NCBI GenBank assembly: GCA_002099365.1
Contig: MSED01000001.1
Coordinates: 3,038,001 to 3,102,000 of the forward strand
Direction: 5' to 3'
Origin: Phialophora verrucosa
Lineage: Eukaryota; Ascomycota; Eurotiomycetes; Chaetothyriales; Herpotrichiellaceae
DNA length: 64,000 bases
In this document: piece by piece, positions 32,574 to 42,628 of the stretch
Numbering within the stretch: the first letter of the stretch is position 1
Layout: every line of letters starts with the position of its first letter
Made by a program: the position numbers and the translations under genes
Notes under the pieces: model-generated
Told to the model about the DNA's origin: nothing
Seen by the model: only the letters and a program-made list of their open reading frames with translations
Database searches by the model: none

Positions 32574-34146
32574 ATGGGCGACGCTTCTACCCACCCGTCT
32601 GGCCTGAAAGGGCATGGCGATGATGGAACCCTTCAAATGAACCTGTCCGCAGCCGCCACTCCAGGCTTGCTTCACATCGATCATCTCTCAGAAGCGTCCG
32701 CAGCGAAGACCAATGAGCTGCTGAGTCTTAACAACTCCCATTTCCATGCCTATTTCCATTATGCGGGAATGCATAGTAAGCATAATAGGTACAACAATGT
32801 CGTCACCTGCGGAATACTGATCTCTCAGTTAGACCACATCCTGCATCACCTGTTGGCCATCTACGCCCTGGGTGCGAGTCCTGAACTGTTAGAGTCGGCA
32901 TACAGACGCAATGCAGACTATCAGAAGCCGAGGAAGGTCCGATCGGCTCTGACCTTAGACTTGAGCGACCCGGGGCAGTTTCGCCAACACCTCGAGAAAC
33001 CGGATTTCTACGAGGACTACCTCGAATTCTTCAAGGCCGAAGTGGCCAGCAAAGGCATCGCGGACACCCTGAACCAGTACGTGTTCGCGGGGACGGAACA
33101 GGCGGACGACATGCTCGCTCGCACGTACGGAGGTACGTAAGCATCGTCAATGACCAGGCCCCCGGTGGTCCAAACGTGTCATGCATGACTGAGTCGTGAT
33201 CGATCATGCGGCAGGCCTTCTTCATCCCATCATCCATCTCGGCTACGGCGTAGAATTCCAGCAGCCCCTGTTGGTTGCCGAGGCCCTGGCCTCAGCGGCG
33301 ATCCACGACACCTTCATGGCTGAAATCTGCCTGCCGGCAGAGAAGGCGGCGAGTCAACGGTCGTCCGGGCCGCGGGTGTCGATGATGTCCCTGGTCCGCC
33401 GCTTACAGTCAGACCCGGCGATCAGGGACGCCGTCTCCGAGGAGGAGACTCACAACAAGCTGGCCACCGACCTCATGCCGCGCCAGGGTCAGCGCCTGAT
33501 CGAGATCGTATCCGAGTATACGGTCCAGGTGGATACGCTGGAAGAACAGCTGGCCGAGATGATCCAGACCAACTGCTACCTGATCGCCGCGGCCCAAGTC
33601 CCCGGAAGGGCCATCGCGTTTGACTTCTACATCATGCACGCCGTCAACTTGTCGCTCTTCACTGCCGTCTTCCTACGGCAGACCTGGCTCTCGGACGAGA
33701 ACAAGGTCCGCATGCTGCAGTGGAAGGTCTGGCTGGACTTGGCCGTCTTCGCATCATGCAAATCGCCAGCACTGTATCCCGAGCGCATCACGTCGTATCG
33801 ACCGGAGAAGCCTGGCGATTGGGATAGCATATTTGGCCGGGCGGTCGAGTACAAGGACGACGGCCACACTGCGAAACTCATCCGCGCAATCAAGCTGGGC
33901 GAAGTCGAGGCCAAGACCTACCCGGTCCCCGACCTCCCCCTGCGGGTCGAGGATTACCTGATCGTCGCTCACATGGTGATGGACTGCGTCGAGGTGATGG
34001 ACCGACCAGACTACAAGCGTCCGGAAGTCGTGTATTTCGAAGACACCTCTGAAGAGGTGCTCCGGTTGGTGGCGCGCTGGATCCGGTTCTGCGGAACGCA
34101 GATTGCATGGAAAGACGTGCCCATGTTGAAAGAAGCTCCGCGTTGA
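32574..34146 (+). CDS. Questin oxidase-like (DUF4243) protein, 496 aa
   Basis: Exons 32574-33132 and 33215-34146 join over one intron to 496 aa. The ATG has an excellent context (CACCATGG). The family pattern is clear: SHFHAYFHYAGMHSKHNR, then HILHHLLAIYALGAS with YRRNADYQKP, and after the splice GLLHPIIHLGYGVEFQQP with AEALASAAIHD. These His-rich blocks are shared by the questin-oxidase/MdpL-like Baeyer-Villiger type enzymes that open anthraquinones, and by uncharacterised relatives. The protein has no flavin Rossmann motif. In known anthraquinone clusters it works beside a polyketide synthase and SDRs; here no synthase is visible, so the substrate could be an imported or distant-locus quinone or another ketone. 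Confidence 0.88.
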
Positions 34147-34570
34147 ACCCACTTACCGGGGGGTCATGTTGTCCAGTCTAGTGTCATCTGCGTCATGTAT
34201 CAGGAAGAGTTGACGATGATGACACCGTCGTGCATGAGGATTGTCTGAGACAAAGTCTCTCACTTGTCGGCTGCGGCGGCCCAGACGCCAGCGAACGACA
34301 CATGTCTCGGAAGCTGATATGAGGGATGAGCCGATGAGCCATTGAGCTGTCATTCGGTGCACAATCCTGGACCGACAACGACGCGACTCACACCCACGGT
34401 GTCAGAGAATCTCAGGGTGAAGCCTGGGTCCATCGTTCGCACGCATCCGCCGTAGCACGGGCGAGCGTTGAATTGTGCTTGCAGAGATTACCTTGTGTAG
34501 AAGAGACGCCAATGCGCCCTCATTCGAGTCAACGAATGGCCCGAGGCCGGTGACCGTAAACGCGCACGGA
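34147..34570 (+). repeat. Degenerate dispersed repeat, copy A
   Basis: This stretch begins right after the stop codon of the questin-oxidase-like gene. It aligns in the same orientation with 54129-54680. Shared blocks include GCGGCGGCCCAG, ACAATCCTGGACC, AGCACGGGCGAGCGTTGA, GTAGAAGA and CCGGTGACCG, in the same order and similar spacing. Identity is patchy with indels, so it is an old duplication. No long reading frame or terminal repeats were recognised. Confidence 0.65.
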
Positions 34571-35433
34571 GAGACCACCGTCCGGATGGACTTAAAACAC
34601 AACACGTACATATGCATGTGACTTAATTGGACGACATGGTCACATTCGAAGGGGTCGGGGGCGACGCCTGACTAAATAGTTACGAATGTCAGAGTATGAA
34701 AGGTTCCTTGATTGCTGTCTAAAGGTACTACCTAAGGCTCAACTATATACAACCAGTTGACCCCTTTCGTACTTGAGGCTGGGAATGCCCAACCTCTTCA
34801 TTGACAACGAAGACCTACGGTGTTATTACGCGCAGGTCCCGAACTCCTATCCTATACGGCCAGTGACGGCGTCGTCTTTACAGACCCTCGGGCAACCTTA
34901 CTAGTTACACAGTGGCTACAGTAGGATCACGTGGTTGTTCGCCGGGACCAACGAGTCCTTTCGCTGTTTGCACACAGTCTGTTCTTTCTGTGGTGTGACG
35001 TTCTCTGGCGGTTTTCCGGAGCTCATCATTACCATCAGGCGTGCGGCTCGGGTCATTCAGACGGGGACTCGCAACCACTGGACAACTGAGCCAAGAGCTT
35101 ACCCCTGAACATTAGTCGAGCAGCCTCGAGCCGAGCTCAGTGTGCCTTTTGCCGACCTCCGACTGGGGGATGGCACCAAACGCCATATCATGGACACAAC
35201 AGTTCCGGGTTGTTTTTGCGGAGAACACTGGGGAAGGGGAATCCTACACCTCCACTCACCTGGAGGAGAGCCGACATCCTCTGGGTAGTCTCGTCGTGGA
35301 CTATAAATGAAGCGGCAATGCTCTTCTATCAAGGCTCCCGACATCGACATAAGATAACTTATCCATCGGAAGGGACTGATCTCCCTCACCATCTCACCAC
35401 TTGACAGACCAGCGGAAGCACACAATAAACACC
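34571..35433. other. Intergenic region upstream of sugar transporter
   Basis: It holds a 39-residue ATG frame at 34785-34904, a CACGTG at 34928-34933 and a CTATAAAT element at 35301-35308, about 130 bp before the transporter start. No longer gene was seen. Confidence 0.5.
34785..34904 (+). other. Small ORF, 39 codons, possible gene relic
   Basis: It begins MPNLFIDNEDLRCYYAQ, an opening reminiscent of alpha/beta-hydrolase N-termini (a short strand followed by YYxQ), then stops without a continuation. An ACTATATAC string lies about 40 bp upstream. It may be a chance frame or the remaining 5' end of a lost gene. Confidence 0.2.
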
Positions 35434-37474
35434 ATGCATCAACGCGGGAAATGGATGGTGGCGGCGCATCTGGAGAAGCGTGCGCTGCTCATCGCCGTCA
35501 ACATCCTGGCTGGCATGTCCATCTTCTTCTTTGGTAAAGTCTCGACCGTCCCTCCGGCGCTCGGAATCACATTCTGACTCATGATCCAGGCTACGATCAG
35601 GGTGTGATGGGCGGTGTCAACATCTCCAAAGACTACATTGACCTGATGAAGCTCGGGTACGTCGATGAAGACGGCACCGTCGTTGTCACCCATAGTTTCC
35701 TCCAGGGTGGCATTGTCTGCGTCTCCTATCTTGGAACCCTTGTGGGGTGTCTGACCGGCGGTGCTGTTGGAGACAAATTTGGAAGAATCAAGACCATCGC
35801 CATTGGAGCCGCGGTCGCCATCGTCGGCGCTTCACTCCAATGCGCGGCACAAAATGTGGACTGGATGATTGTATCTCGTGTTGTGACGGGCTTTGGAACC
35901 GGGATGCTGAATGCTATTGTCCCGACCTACGCCGGCGAAGTCGCAGACTACACGTCTAGAGGGCAATTCATTGCCATGGAGTTCACGCTGAATATCTTTG
36001 GCGTCGTGGTGGCGTACTGGGTAAGTGTCTTTCCGAACCCATTTTCTCCTTCGACCAACCCCTAATTGATGGCAATTTGCAGCTTGGCTATGGAGTCAGC
36101 TTCATGGACAACGGCGAGGCTCCCTTCCGTTGGCGCTTCCCCATCGCCTTCCAGATCATCCCCCTCACCGGCCTCCTCGCTGTCTGCTGGTTTTTCCCCG
36201 AGTCTCCCCGATGGCTCTGTAAAGTCGGGCGAAATGACGAGGCCCTCTACGTCCTTGAGAGACTGCGTGGTGTCACCGGCGAAAGGGTCCGCGTGGCTGC
36301 GATGGAGCTGAAGGACATTCAGAACGTGGTCAGTATGGAACGAAGCGAAGGCCATGACATCACCTACTTCAGCATGTTCTTCGGGACCGGCAAGGGGAAT
36401 TTGCATATCACCCGTCGCACCCATTTGTGCATCTGGCTGCAGATCATGCAGAGCTGGACCGGCATCTCTGGCGTGACCATGTACGGACCAAGTGAGTCTC
36501 TCTCGGAGAAAACCCCGCCTGTCGCCCGTATGGGTCGGAATCGTACTGATGCTCGTCTGTTAGCCATATTCACCATTGCCGGTTTCACAGAGCACAAGGC
36601 CCAATGGCTCTCTGGGCTCAACAACATTCTCTACATGTTCTCGACATTCATTTGTGTCTTCACCCTGGATCGCATCGGTCGTCGAAAGACCCTCTACTGG
36701 GGTAGTGTGGCGCAGGGTATCGCCATGTTCCTCACAGGCGGCTTGTCCGCCGGTGGTCTTGCAGCCACAGCGGACGGTCGCCACAGCGCTGCCCAAACAT
36801 ACGGAGCAGCAGCAGCGGCAATGGTTATCCTCTACACCTTTGTCTTTGGAGCCACTTGGTTGACGGTATGTCAATATCCGCAAAAAAGGCATTGTGCGCT
36901 ATCTAACTTTTTTTCTTCTCACAGGTCCCATGGCTCTATCCTGCAGAAATCTTCCCCGTGAGATGCCGTGCTATGGGCAACAGCTGGGGCGTTGTTGGCT
37001 GGAGTATTGGCTGCGCGTATGTTTATTCCTTGCTAGGTCCCTTCACGGTTTTGAACAAACGGTTAATGACTTCCCAGCACGCTCACCCTGCTTCTGCCAG
37101 AAATGGTGAAGGGCATTAATAACAACATGATGTACGTGTTTGGTGCCGTTAATGTGATTTCCATCCCAATTGGTGAGTTGCGCCTTTTCCCGCACCATGA
37201 GGAATGTTTCGAACTACCCTGTCTGACATCCAGTTGCACAGTCTGGGCTCTGTATCCCGAGTCGAATCAACGATCCCTGGAGGAGATGGACTTTTTGTTC
37301 TCCAGCCCCAAGCCTTGGGCCTGGGAAGCTGAAAAGGCCTTCAAATTGGCCAGAGAGCGAGATCCCGACATTGTACGCCGGTCGAGCATCGTCTCGGACA
37401 TCGAAAGGCGTCGAAGCACTGCAAGCGAGAAGGGTGGGATGCATGTGGACGACATCGAGGGTTCCAAGGAGTAA
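35434..37474 (+). CDS. MFS sugar/quinate-type transporter, 553 aa
   Basis: Exons 35434-35533, 35590-36020, 36083-36491, 36564-36865, 36925-37016, 37078-37172 and 37242-37474 join to 553 aa. It is a sugar porter of 12 helices. Signatures are GYDQGVMGGV in helix 1, GDKFGRIKT in loop 2-3, RWRFP and PESPRWL before the central loop, DRIGRRK in loop 8-9 and PAEIFPVRCRAMG. The C-terminal tail is long and charged (about 70 residues). It imports a monosaccharide or a related polyol/quinate with protons at the plasma membrane. It stands at the head of a run of sugar-type enzymes, so it may import their substrate. Confidence 0.93.
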
Positions 37475-38087
37475 GGAACGTTGGGACAAACTCAGAGAAC
37501 GACCACCCCGACTATCATGGGCCGACTTAAGTGTGATGAGGGCGGCACGGTATTGCAACTCCTTGATTATGACAGGCAGCGCTTGGAGAGGAGGACTTGG
37601 GTGATCCTGTAACAGTGTGAGCCACAACAAAATTGCAGAAGCATTGGTCCTAGTTTTTAGGGGTATATGTTCAAGCGCTCAATGAATTGCGCGACAACCT
37701 CTCACGGATAAATTGACGAACCTACCTACATATGCTTTTTTATGATTCACTATCTCCCCGTAAAGACAAAGCGCACATACTCGGTACCTACCAATCTCTT
37801 GAAGAACCGCGGTTGACGCCGCACTCTCTGTCTCCCTCTTCGCGCATCTCACCAATTGAGTTGATTGATTAAATATCCCTTCACGAGATAGTAAAGAGTG
37901 AAGTCAAAAGGTCAAGGGTCTTTGTTAAGATCCATTAGCTAGTATGAAGACAGTTCTGTAGCAAAGTCGATTTGAGCCTTGCCACCCATACTGTCTAAAG
38001 GGAATGCTTTTGCCATGTGAGGAACGCAACTTGCGCATAGCCTCTGGACGCCAGATCATCCTGAGAACCACTTTTCTATACTGAAAA
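37475..38087. other. Intergenic region between convergent genes
   Basis: About 0.6 kb, AT-richer than its surroundings. No gene was seen. Confidence 0.5.
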
Positions 38088-39217
38088 TCAATGCGTTCTC
38101 CCATCCTTGCTTCCCTCGGTCCCTTCTAGATCGCTGTACAACCTGTACTGGTAGTCGAGACTGGGGTCATTGAAACGCGCCTTCATGTCCATGGCTCCGA
38201 TTTTTTCCATGTCGTCGGCGTCCAGCTCGAAGTCGGCTTCCTTATTTTGTTGGATCTGCCAATCTTCGGTGCTCTTGGGGATGACTGAGCGACCGAAATT
38301 GATGCCCCAGGCGAGAGCAATCTGGATCGGGGTCTTGCCGTACTTCTCCCCAATCTCGAGAAGGATGCGGCTCTCCGTGATCGGCTTGGTCATGTGCGCG
38401 ATGTCCTTGCTCCATCCCGTCTTTCGATAGAATGGATTCATGTTCCCTAGGGGACTGAATTGGATGACGTGGACTCCCTGGGATCGAAGCCACTGGTTGA
38501 ATGATTTCTGTTGTAGATAGGGATGCACCTCCATCTGGTGGACGGCCGGGACCTGGCATCGGATGACATGTTAGCCCAGCACCATAATTTGAAACGTGTG
38601 AGAGTGTGTGGGTGGGCTGCACAACTGACCACGTCGCATTCCTGGATCAATCTCTCGATCTCTCCCTTGCTGAAGTTCGAGACACCAATCGCTCGTGCTT
38701 TGCCGGTCTTGACAACCTTCTCCATGGCCTTCCACGTGTCCACAAACGTGGTCTCCCCCAGGATCATCTTACCACTGGCATCGCGCGGAAACTGGTCTGC
38801 GCCGCGCCGGAACGTGACGGGGTAATGCATCATAAAGAGGTCGACATAGTCCATTTCCAAGTCTCGCAGCGAGTCGTCCAACGCGCGCTCCACATCGTCC
38901 GGGTGGAAGTCGTTGCACCAGAGCTTGGTGCCGATGAAGATCTCTTCTCGCGGGATGCCCGACTTCCTCACCCCCTCGCCCACTTGCTTCTCGACGTGAT
39001 AGACCCGAGCAGTGTCGACCAAGCGGTAGCCTGCCTTGAGCGAGTTGGAAACGCCTTGGATCTGGGCGTCTGGATCTTGGAACGTGCCGAATCCGAGGGC
39101 GGGGATTTGCGCCCCGGTGTTGAGCCGAAAGCTCGTCGCCCGAGTCGTCACATTGCGAGCATGGACCGAGGTGCGCAATGTTCGTGGTACAAAGCGAGAG
39201 TATTGCAACGGAGCCAT
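38088..39217 (-). CDS. Aldo-keto reductase, 350 aa, with basic N-terminal leader
   Basis: Exons 38630-39217 and 38088-38552 join to 350 aa. AKR fold landmarks are LGFGTFQDPD, DTARVYHVEKQVG (catalytic Asp and Tyr), GTKLWCND (Lys), DLFMMHYPV (His), GVSNFS, QMEVHPYLQQ and IPKS. It reduces aldehydes or ketoses with NADPH. Residues 1-30 are rich in Arg and Ser/Thr with no acidic residue (YSRFVPRTLRTSVHARN), which looks like a mitochondrial presequence and is unusual for the family. The homologous part begins near residue 30, so an internal start is an alternative only if another ATG exists, and none does before the fold begins. Its neighbours are sugar transport and sugar SDR genes. Confidence 0.9.
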
Positions 39218-39818
39218 CGAGAAAACTTTTCCACGTTCAGCGCCGCCGAAGAAGCCTCACCCGGGCGAGGCATATTTCACCGTCGACATTGTCGACTAGA
39301 CCTGAGGACCTCGGCGTCCCCATCTTCGAGAAAGTGCCGCGATCACGAGGTCGGCTAATGGCGAGCTTGGACTTTCACCCACTTCGGGGTCCCAACCTCG
39401 CATCGAGTGAGATCTCTACGGGGGTAAGCCAGACTCGAGAGTCGCATCTATTCAGTCTTCTGGGAGGCTGTAGTCGAGAGGCTACGATTCAATGCATTCT
39501 CTACCCTCACGCAATTGGTAAGAAGCTGAATGCGCTCTGAGAGCCCCGCAGAAATGGCACCTGACCCCGCTGGCCGTCTACTTCGACTTGGGGGCGTAGA
39601 GAAAGGAAGTTTCATTAAGCAGTTTGTTGATGTTGGTTGCGCACGCATATTCAATACTAGAATGTTATTACTGCCGGTCCTAGCGAGTATAACCATTAAA
39701 CAGGTATAGATCTCTGCTACAAAACAGCGGGATCCACTGTCTTTTTGCGCATAGCTCCCTGGTCTGGCACCTGTTACTGACATAGTATCTCCAGAGGAGA
39801 ACGCCTCGGAAAATGCAA
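39218..39818. other. Intergenic region
   Basis: About 0.6 kb upstream of the aldo-keto reductase. No gene was seen. Confidence 0.5.
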
Positions 39819-40729
39819 TCAGATCAGGGAGTATCCACCGTCACATATGACATTTGCCCCCGTCATGAAACTGCTTGCATCGCTGGCTAGAAAGACGTAT
39901 AGCTAGAGACGGTTACAGTCAGCCTCGAACCGTTCACCAACAGGGCCGTGATCACCTACTCCTTTGAGCTCAGAGGGCTCAGCCATGCGCCGCCCTGGTA
40001 CTTGTGACGTCCATTCGTTGCGGATTGACTCCGGCTGACTCAATGTCACTGTGTGTCGTGTCAGTGTCTCCCCAGCTCTCCGAGGCCCATCATCCCACTT
40101 GACTCACTATTCGTGGCAACATAGCCAGGGCTGACACAATTGACCCGTGCGAACTCGACCCATTCCACGGCAAGGTTCCTCCCAAGATGTGCCGCAGCCG
40201 CTTTGCTCGAGTTGTATGATGCTTGCGGTTGAGGGTAGTTGACCAGGACGGAGCTCACGCTGGCTGTAATGATCAGGTTTCCGTGGCCCTGCGCCCTGAA
40301 AATCTTGCCGGCAGCCTGTGCGGTCCACATCACACCCTCGACATTGACATTGTAATCTCGCGCCCATGACTCCTCGGTGTAGTCGAGGCTGAAGATCTGC
40401 GCGCACACGCCGGCGTTGGCAACCACGACGTCGATGCGATCGAAGTCGTTGCCGATAGTGATAAATGTGTCGGCAATTCCCTTGCGATCACATACATTTG
40501 CCTTGTATGCCTTGACCTTCTGGCGGCTCTCTTGAGAAATCCGTTCTGCGGTTTCCAAAGCAGTTGCGTTGGTCAGGTACGTGAATGCAACATCTGCGCC
40601 GGCCTCGACGAACCCCTGAACAAGTTCCAGACCGATTCCTCTTGCTCCGCCTGTGATCACGCAGACCTTCCCTTTTAATGAAAATTGGTCAAGGACAGAT
40701 GAGGACGTGTTCGGCTTGTAAAGAGGCAT
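39819..40729 (-). CDS. SDR, sorbose reductase-like, 264 aa
   Basis: Exons 40108-40729, 39960-40048 and 39819-39902 join to 264 aa. It opens MPLYKPNTSSSVLDQFSLKGKV, the pattern of fungal NADP-dependent sorbose/mannitol dehydrogenase-type SDRs. Landmarks are TGGARGIG near residue 26, VANAG, TASVSS (catalytic Ser), YNSSKAA (Tyr/Lys) and VSPGYV, with the C-terminal FLASDASSFMTGANVICDGGYS. It interconverts a ketose or polyol with NADP(H), in the cytosol. The last exon is needed to complete the final strand and the substrate loop, and the splice joins are in phase. Confidence 0.9.
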
Positions 40730-41387
40730 GATGGCGACGTGGTGTCAAGGCCGCCTCTCGGTCTTTTCTTTTTTTTTCTTTTTCATGGCGTCGAGCATCT
40801 AATTAAGAACTGCCCCTCCGTGTCTCACGTTGCTCACTGTAAGTTCTCAAACGAGGTTAGAGGACATCATCTCACCAGTTCCGGTGCTGGTCAATAGAGA
40901 CCAACTAACGATGGAGATCTACTGGGGCAGAGATGGTTGGATGCGGCAACCATAGCCTATCTCGTTTCGAGCTGCGTCTCATACCGGGATGGGAAGTCGA
41001 CACGAGGTTTTGGTCGGCAAAAGGCCGCGGCAAGGACTAACTGCGAAAGAAGGTTCCAGGTTTCCGAGTTCCTTTACGACTTAGTCTTCCGATAGCAAAG
41101 GTATCGGTAGTTCAATCGCCTTGCGGTGCATGCGGAGAAGCTCAGGATTGCCAACTTTATCGCCGGGGGCCGTTGGTGCTAACACCCAAAGACCAAGACG
41201 TGCCAGTTCACATGGTTTTGGCGAATGTAGACAGCTGGCAGAGTTTGCCCAAGGTCAAGCAACTTCCTGGAATTTGCATTTTGCTGTGCTGGTGTCCTGA
41301 AGTGGAGGGTAACCCTGGGTCTACTAGCGTCAAGAAATATCTGGTTCCTGCGAGAAGGGGGTGGAAGTTCTGGCGTCAAGCCTGGAC
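40730..41387. promoter_or_regulatory. Divergent promoter region of two SDR genes
   Basis: 658 bp between the start codons of the sorbose-reductase-like gene (minus) and the rhamnose-dehydrogenase-like gene (plus). It has a T-rich run at 40766-40785. The arrangement would allow co-regulation. Confidence 0.45.
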
Positions 41388-42268
41388 ATGAGCTCAATAC
41401 CGTGGCCGTTGCTTCGAGGCAAGACGGCTGCAATAACTGGAGGCACCACGGGCATTGGACGGGCCATCTCCTTGGAGTTCATTCGACAAGGGTGCAACGT
41501 CACCGTCAACCATCTTGGGCTCCCCCGCGATGAGGTGCACAGAAAAAGTATATTGGACGAGGCGGCCAACATCAGACAAGCGACCATTTCGGAAGGGGAT
41601 CGATATCCGGCCGGAGAGATCATTGACCTTGCCGGCGACGTCTCTAAGCCTGACACTGGCGAGCATCTCGTGCAAGCAGCGGTAAACCGGTTCGGGAAGC
41701 TGGATATCTTTGTCGCAAACGCAGGCATCTTTCAGCCCGCCGATTTTCTCGAGTGAGCCTGAATCGCCAAATCGCCTCTCGACTGAATGCTGACTTCTGA
41801 GACAGGCTCGATCACAAACTCTTCGACAGAACCGTCCAGGTGAACCTCAACGGCACGTTCTATGGTTGTCAAGCGGCAGCCCGTCAAATGGTCAAGCAGG
41901 GCCATGGAGGCTCGATCATCGCTGTCTCTTCGATAAGCGCTCTGCAGGGAGGAAGAATGCAGACCCACTACACACCGACAAAAGCAGGTATTCTATCCAT
42001 GGTTCAGAGCATGGCCATCTCCATGGGCGAGCACAACATCAGGGTTAACGCGCTGATGCCGGGCACCATCAAGACTCAGCTGAGCGACGAGGAAATCAAT
42101 GATGAGGAGAGAAGGAAGGCGCTTGTCGCAAAGATACCGTTGAACAGGCCAGGCTCGACCCAAGATATGGCGGGTCCAGCTGTATTTCTTGCCTGTGAGC
42201 AAATGAGCGGATTCGTGACGGGTGCTGTCCTTTTGGCGGACGGCGGAATGTTTGCATATCTTCAGTAA
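41388..42268 (+). CDS. SDR, L-rhamnose-1-dehydrogenase-like, 275 aa
   Basis: Exons 41388-41752 and 41806-42268 join to 275 aa. Sequence blocks that recall fungal L-rhamnose/L-fucose-type 1-dehydrogenases are TGGTTGIGRAISLEF, VANAGI, the catalytic segment SSISALQGG and THYTPTKAGILSM (Tyr/Lys), LMPGTIKTQLSDEE, and the ending ADGGMFAYLQ. These match my recollection of the yeast RHA1 family, including the final LQ. The reaction would be NAD(P)+-dependent oxidation of an aldose at C1 to its lactone. A lactonase and an aldolase follow downstream, as the pathway would require. Sugar specificity is an inference from the family only. Confidence 0.88.
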
Positions 42269-42628
42269 GGGTGATTTCGGGCACGAAGGTACAAGACTGA
42301 GGATGCAGTGGTATTCCCGCGCTCAAGTGTAATGTATGCCAGAATTGTTCACAACTTCCCAATTCTTCGCAGCCTCGTCCTCGTCCTCCCTCTGGGACAG
42401 GGAGAGCGTAGAGTTCGGCAGAGCGTTTGGACCAAAGTGGTGTTTAATCCGGTGAAACATACAGACTGCGCTCCGCACGCCAAAGGTTCTTCCATGTCAT
42501 CGACCATGTTGGTCTTCCCAACTTCAACAGGAGCCCTATATCTGTCCGAGCAATTCCTAGGCTTGTGCCCAGCTAGTGAACAGAATCGTCCTGGAACCCA
42601 CGAGGAGGCCGGGCTATAATGATGCAAC
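42269..42628. other. Intergenic region
   Basis: 360 bp between two plus-strand genes. It is the likely regulator promoter. Confidence 0.45.
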
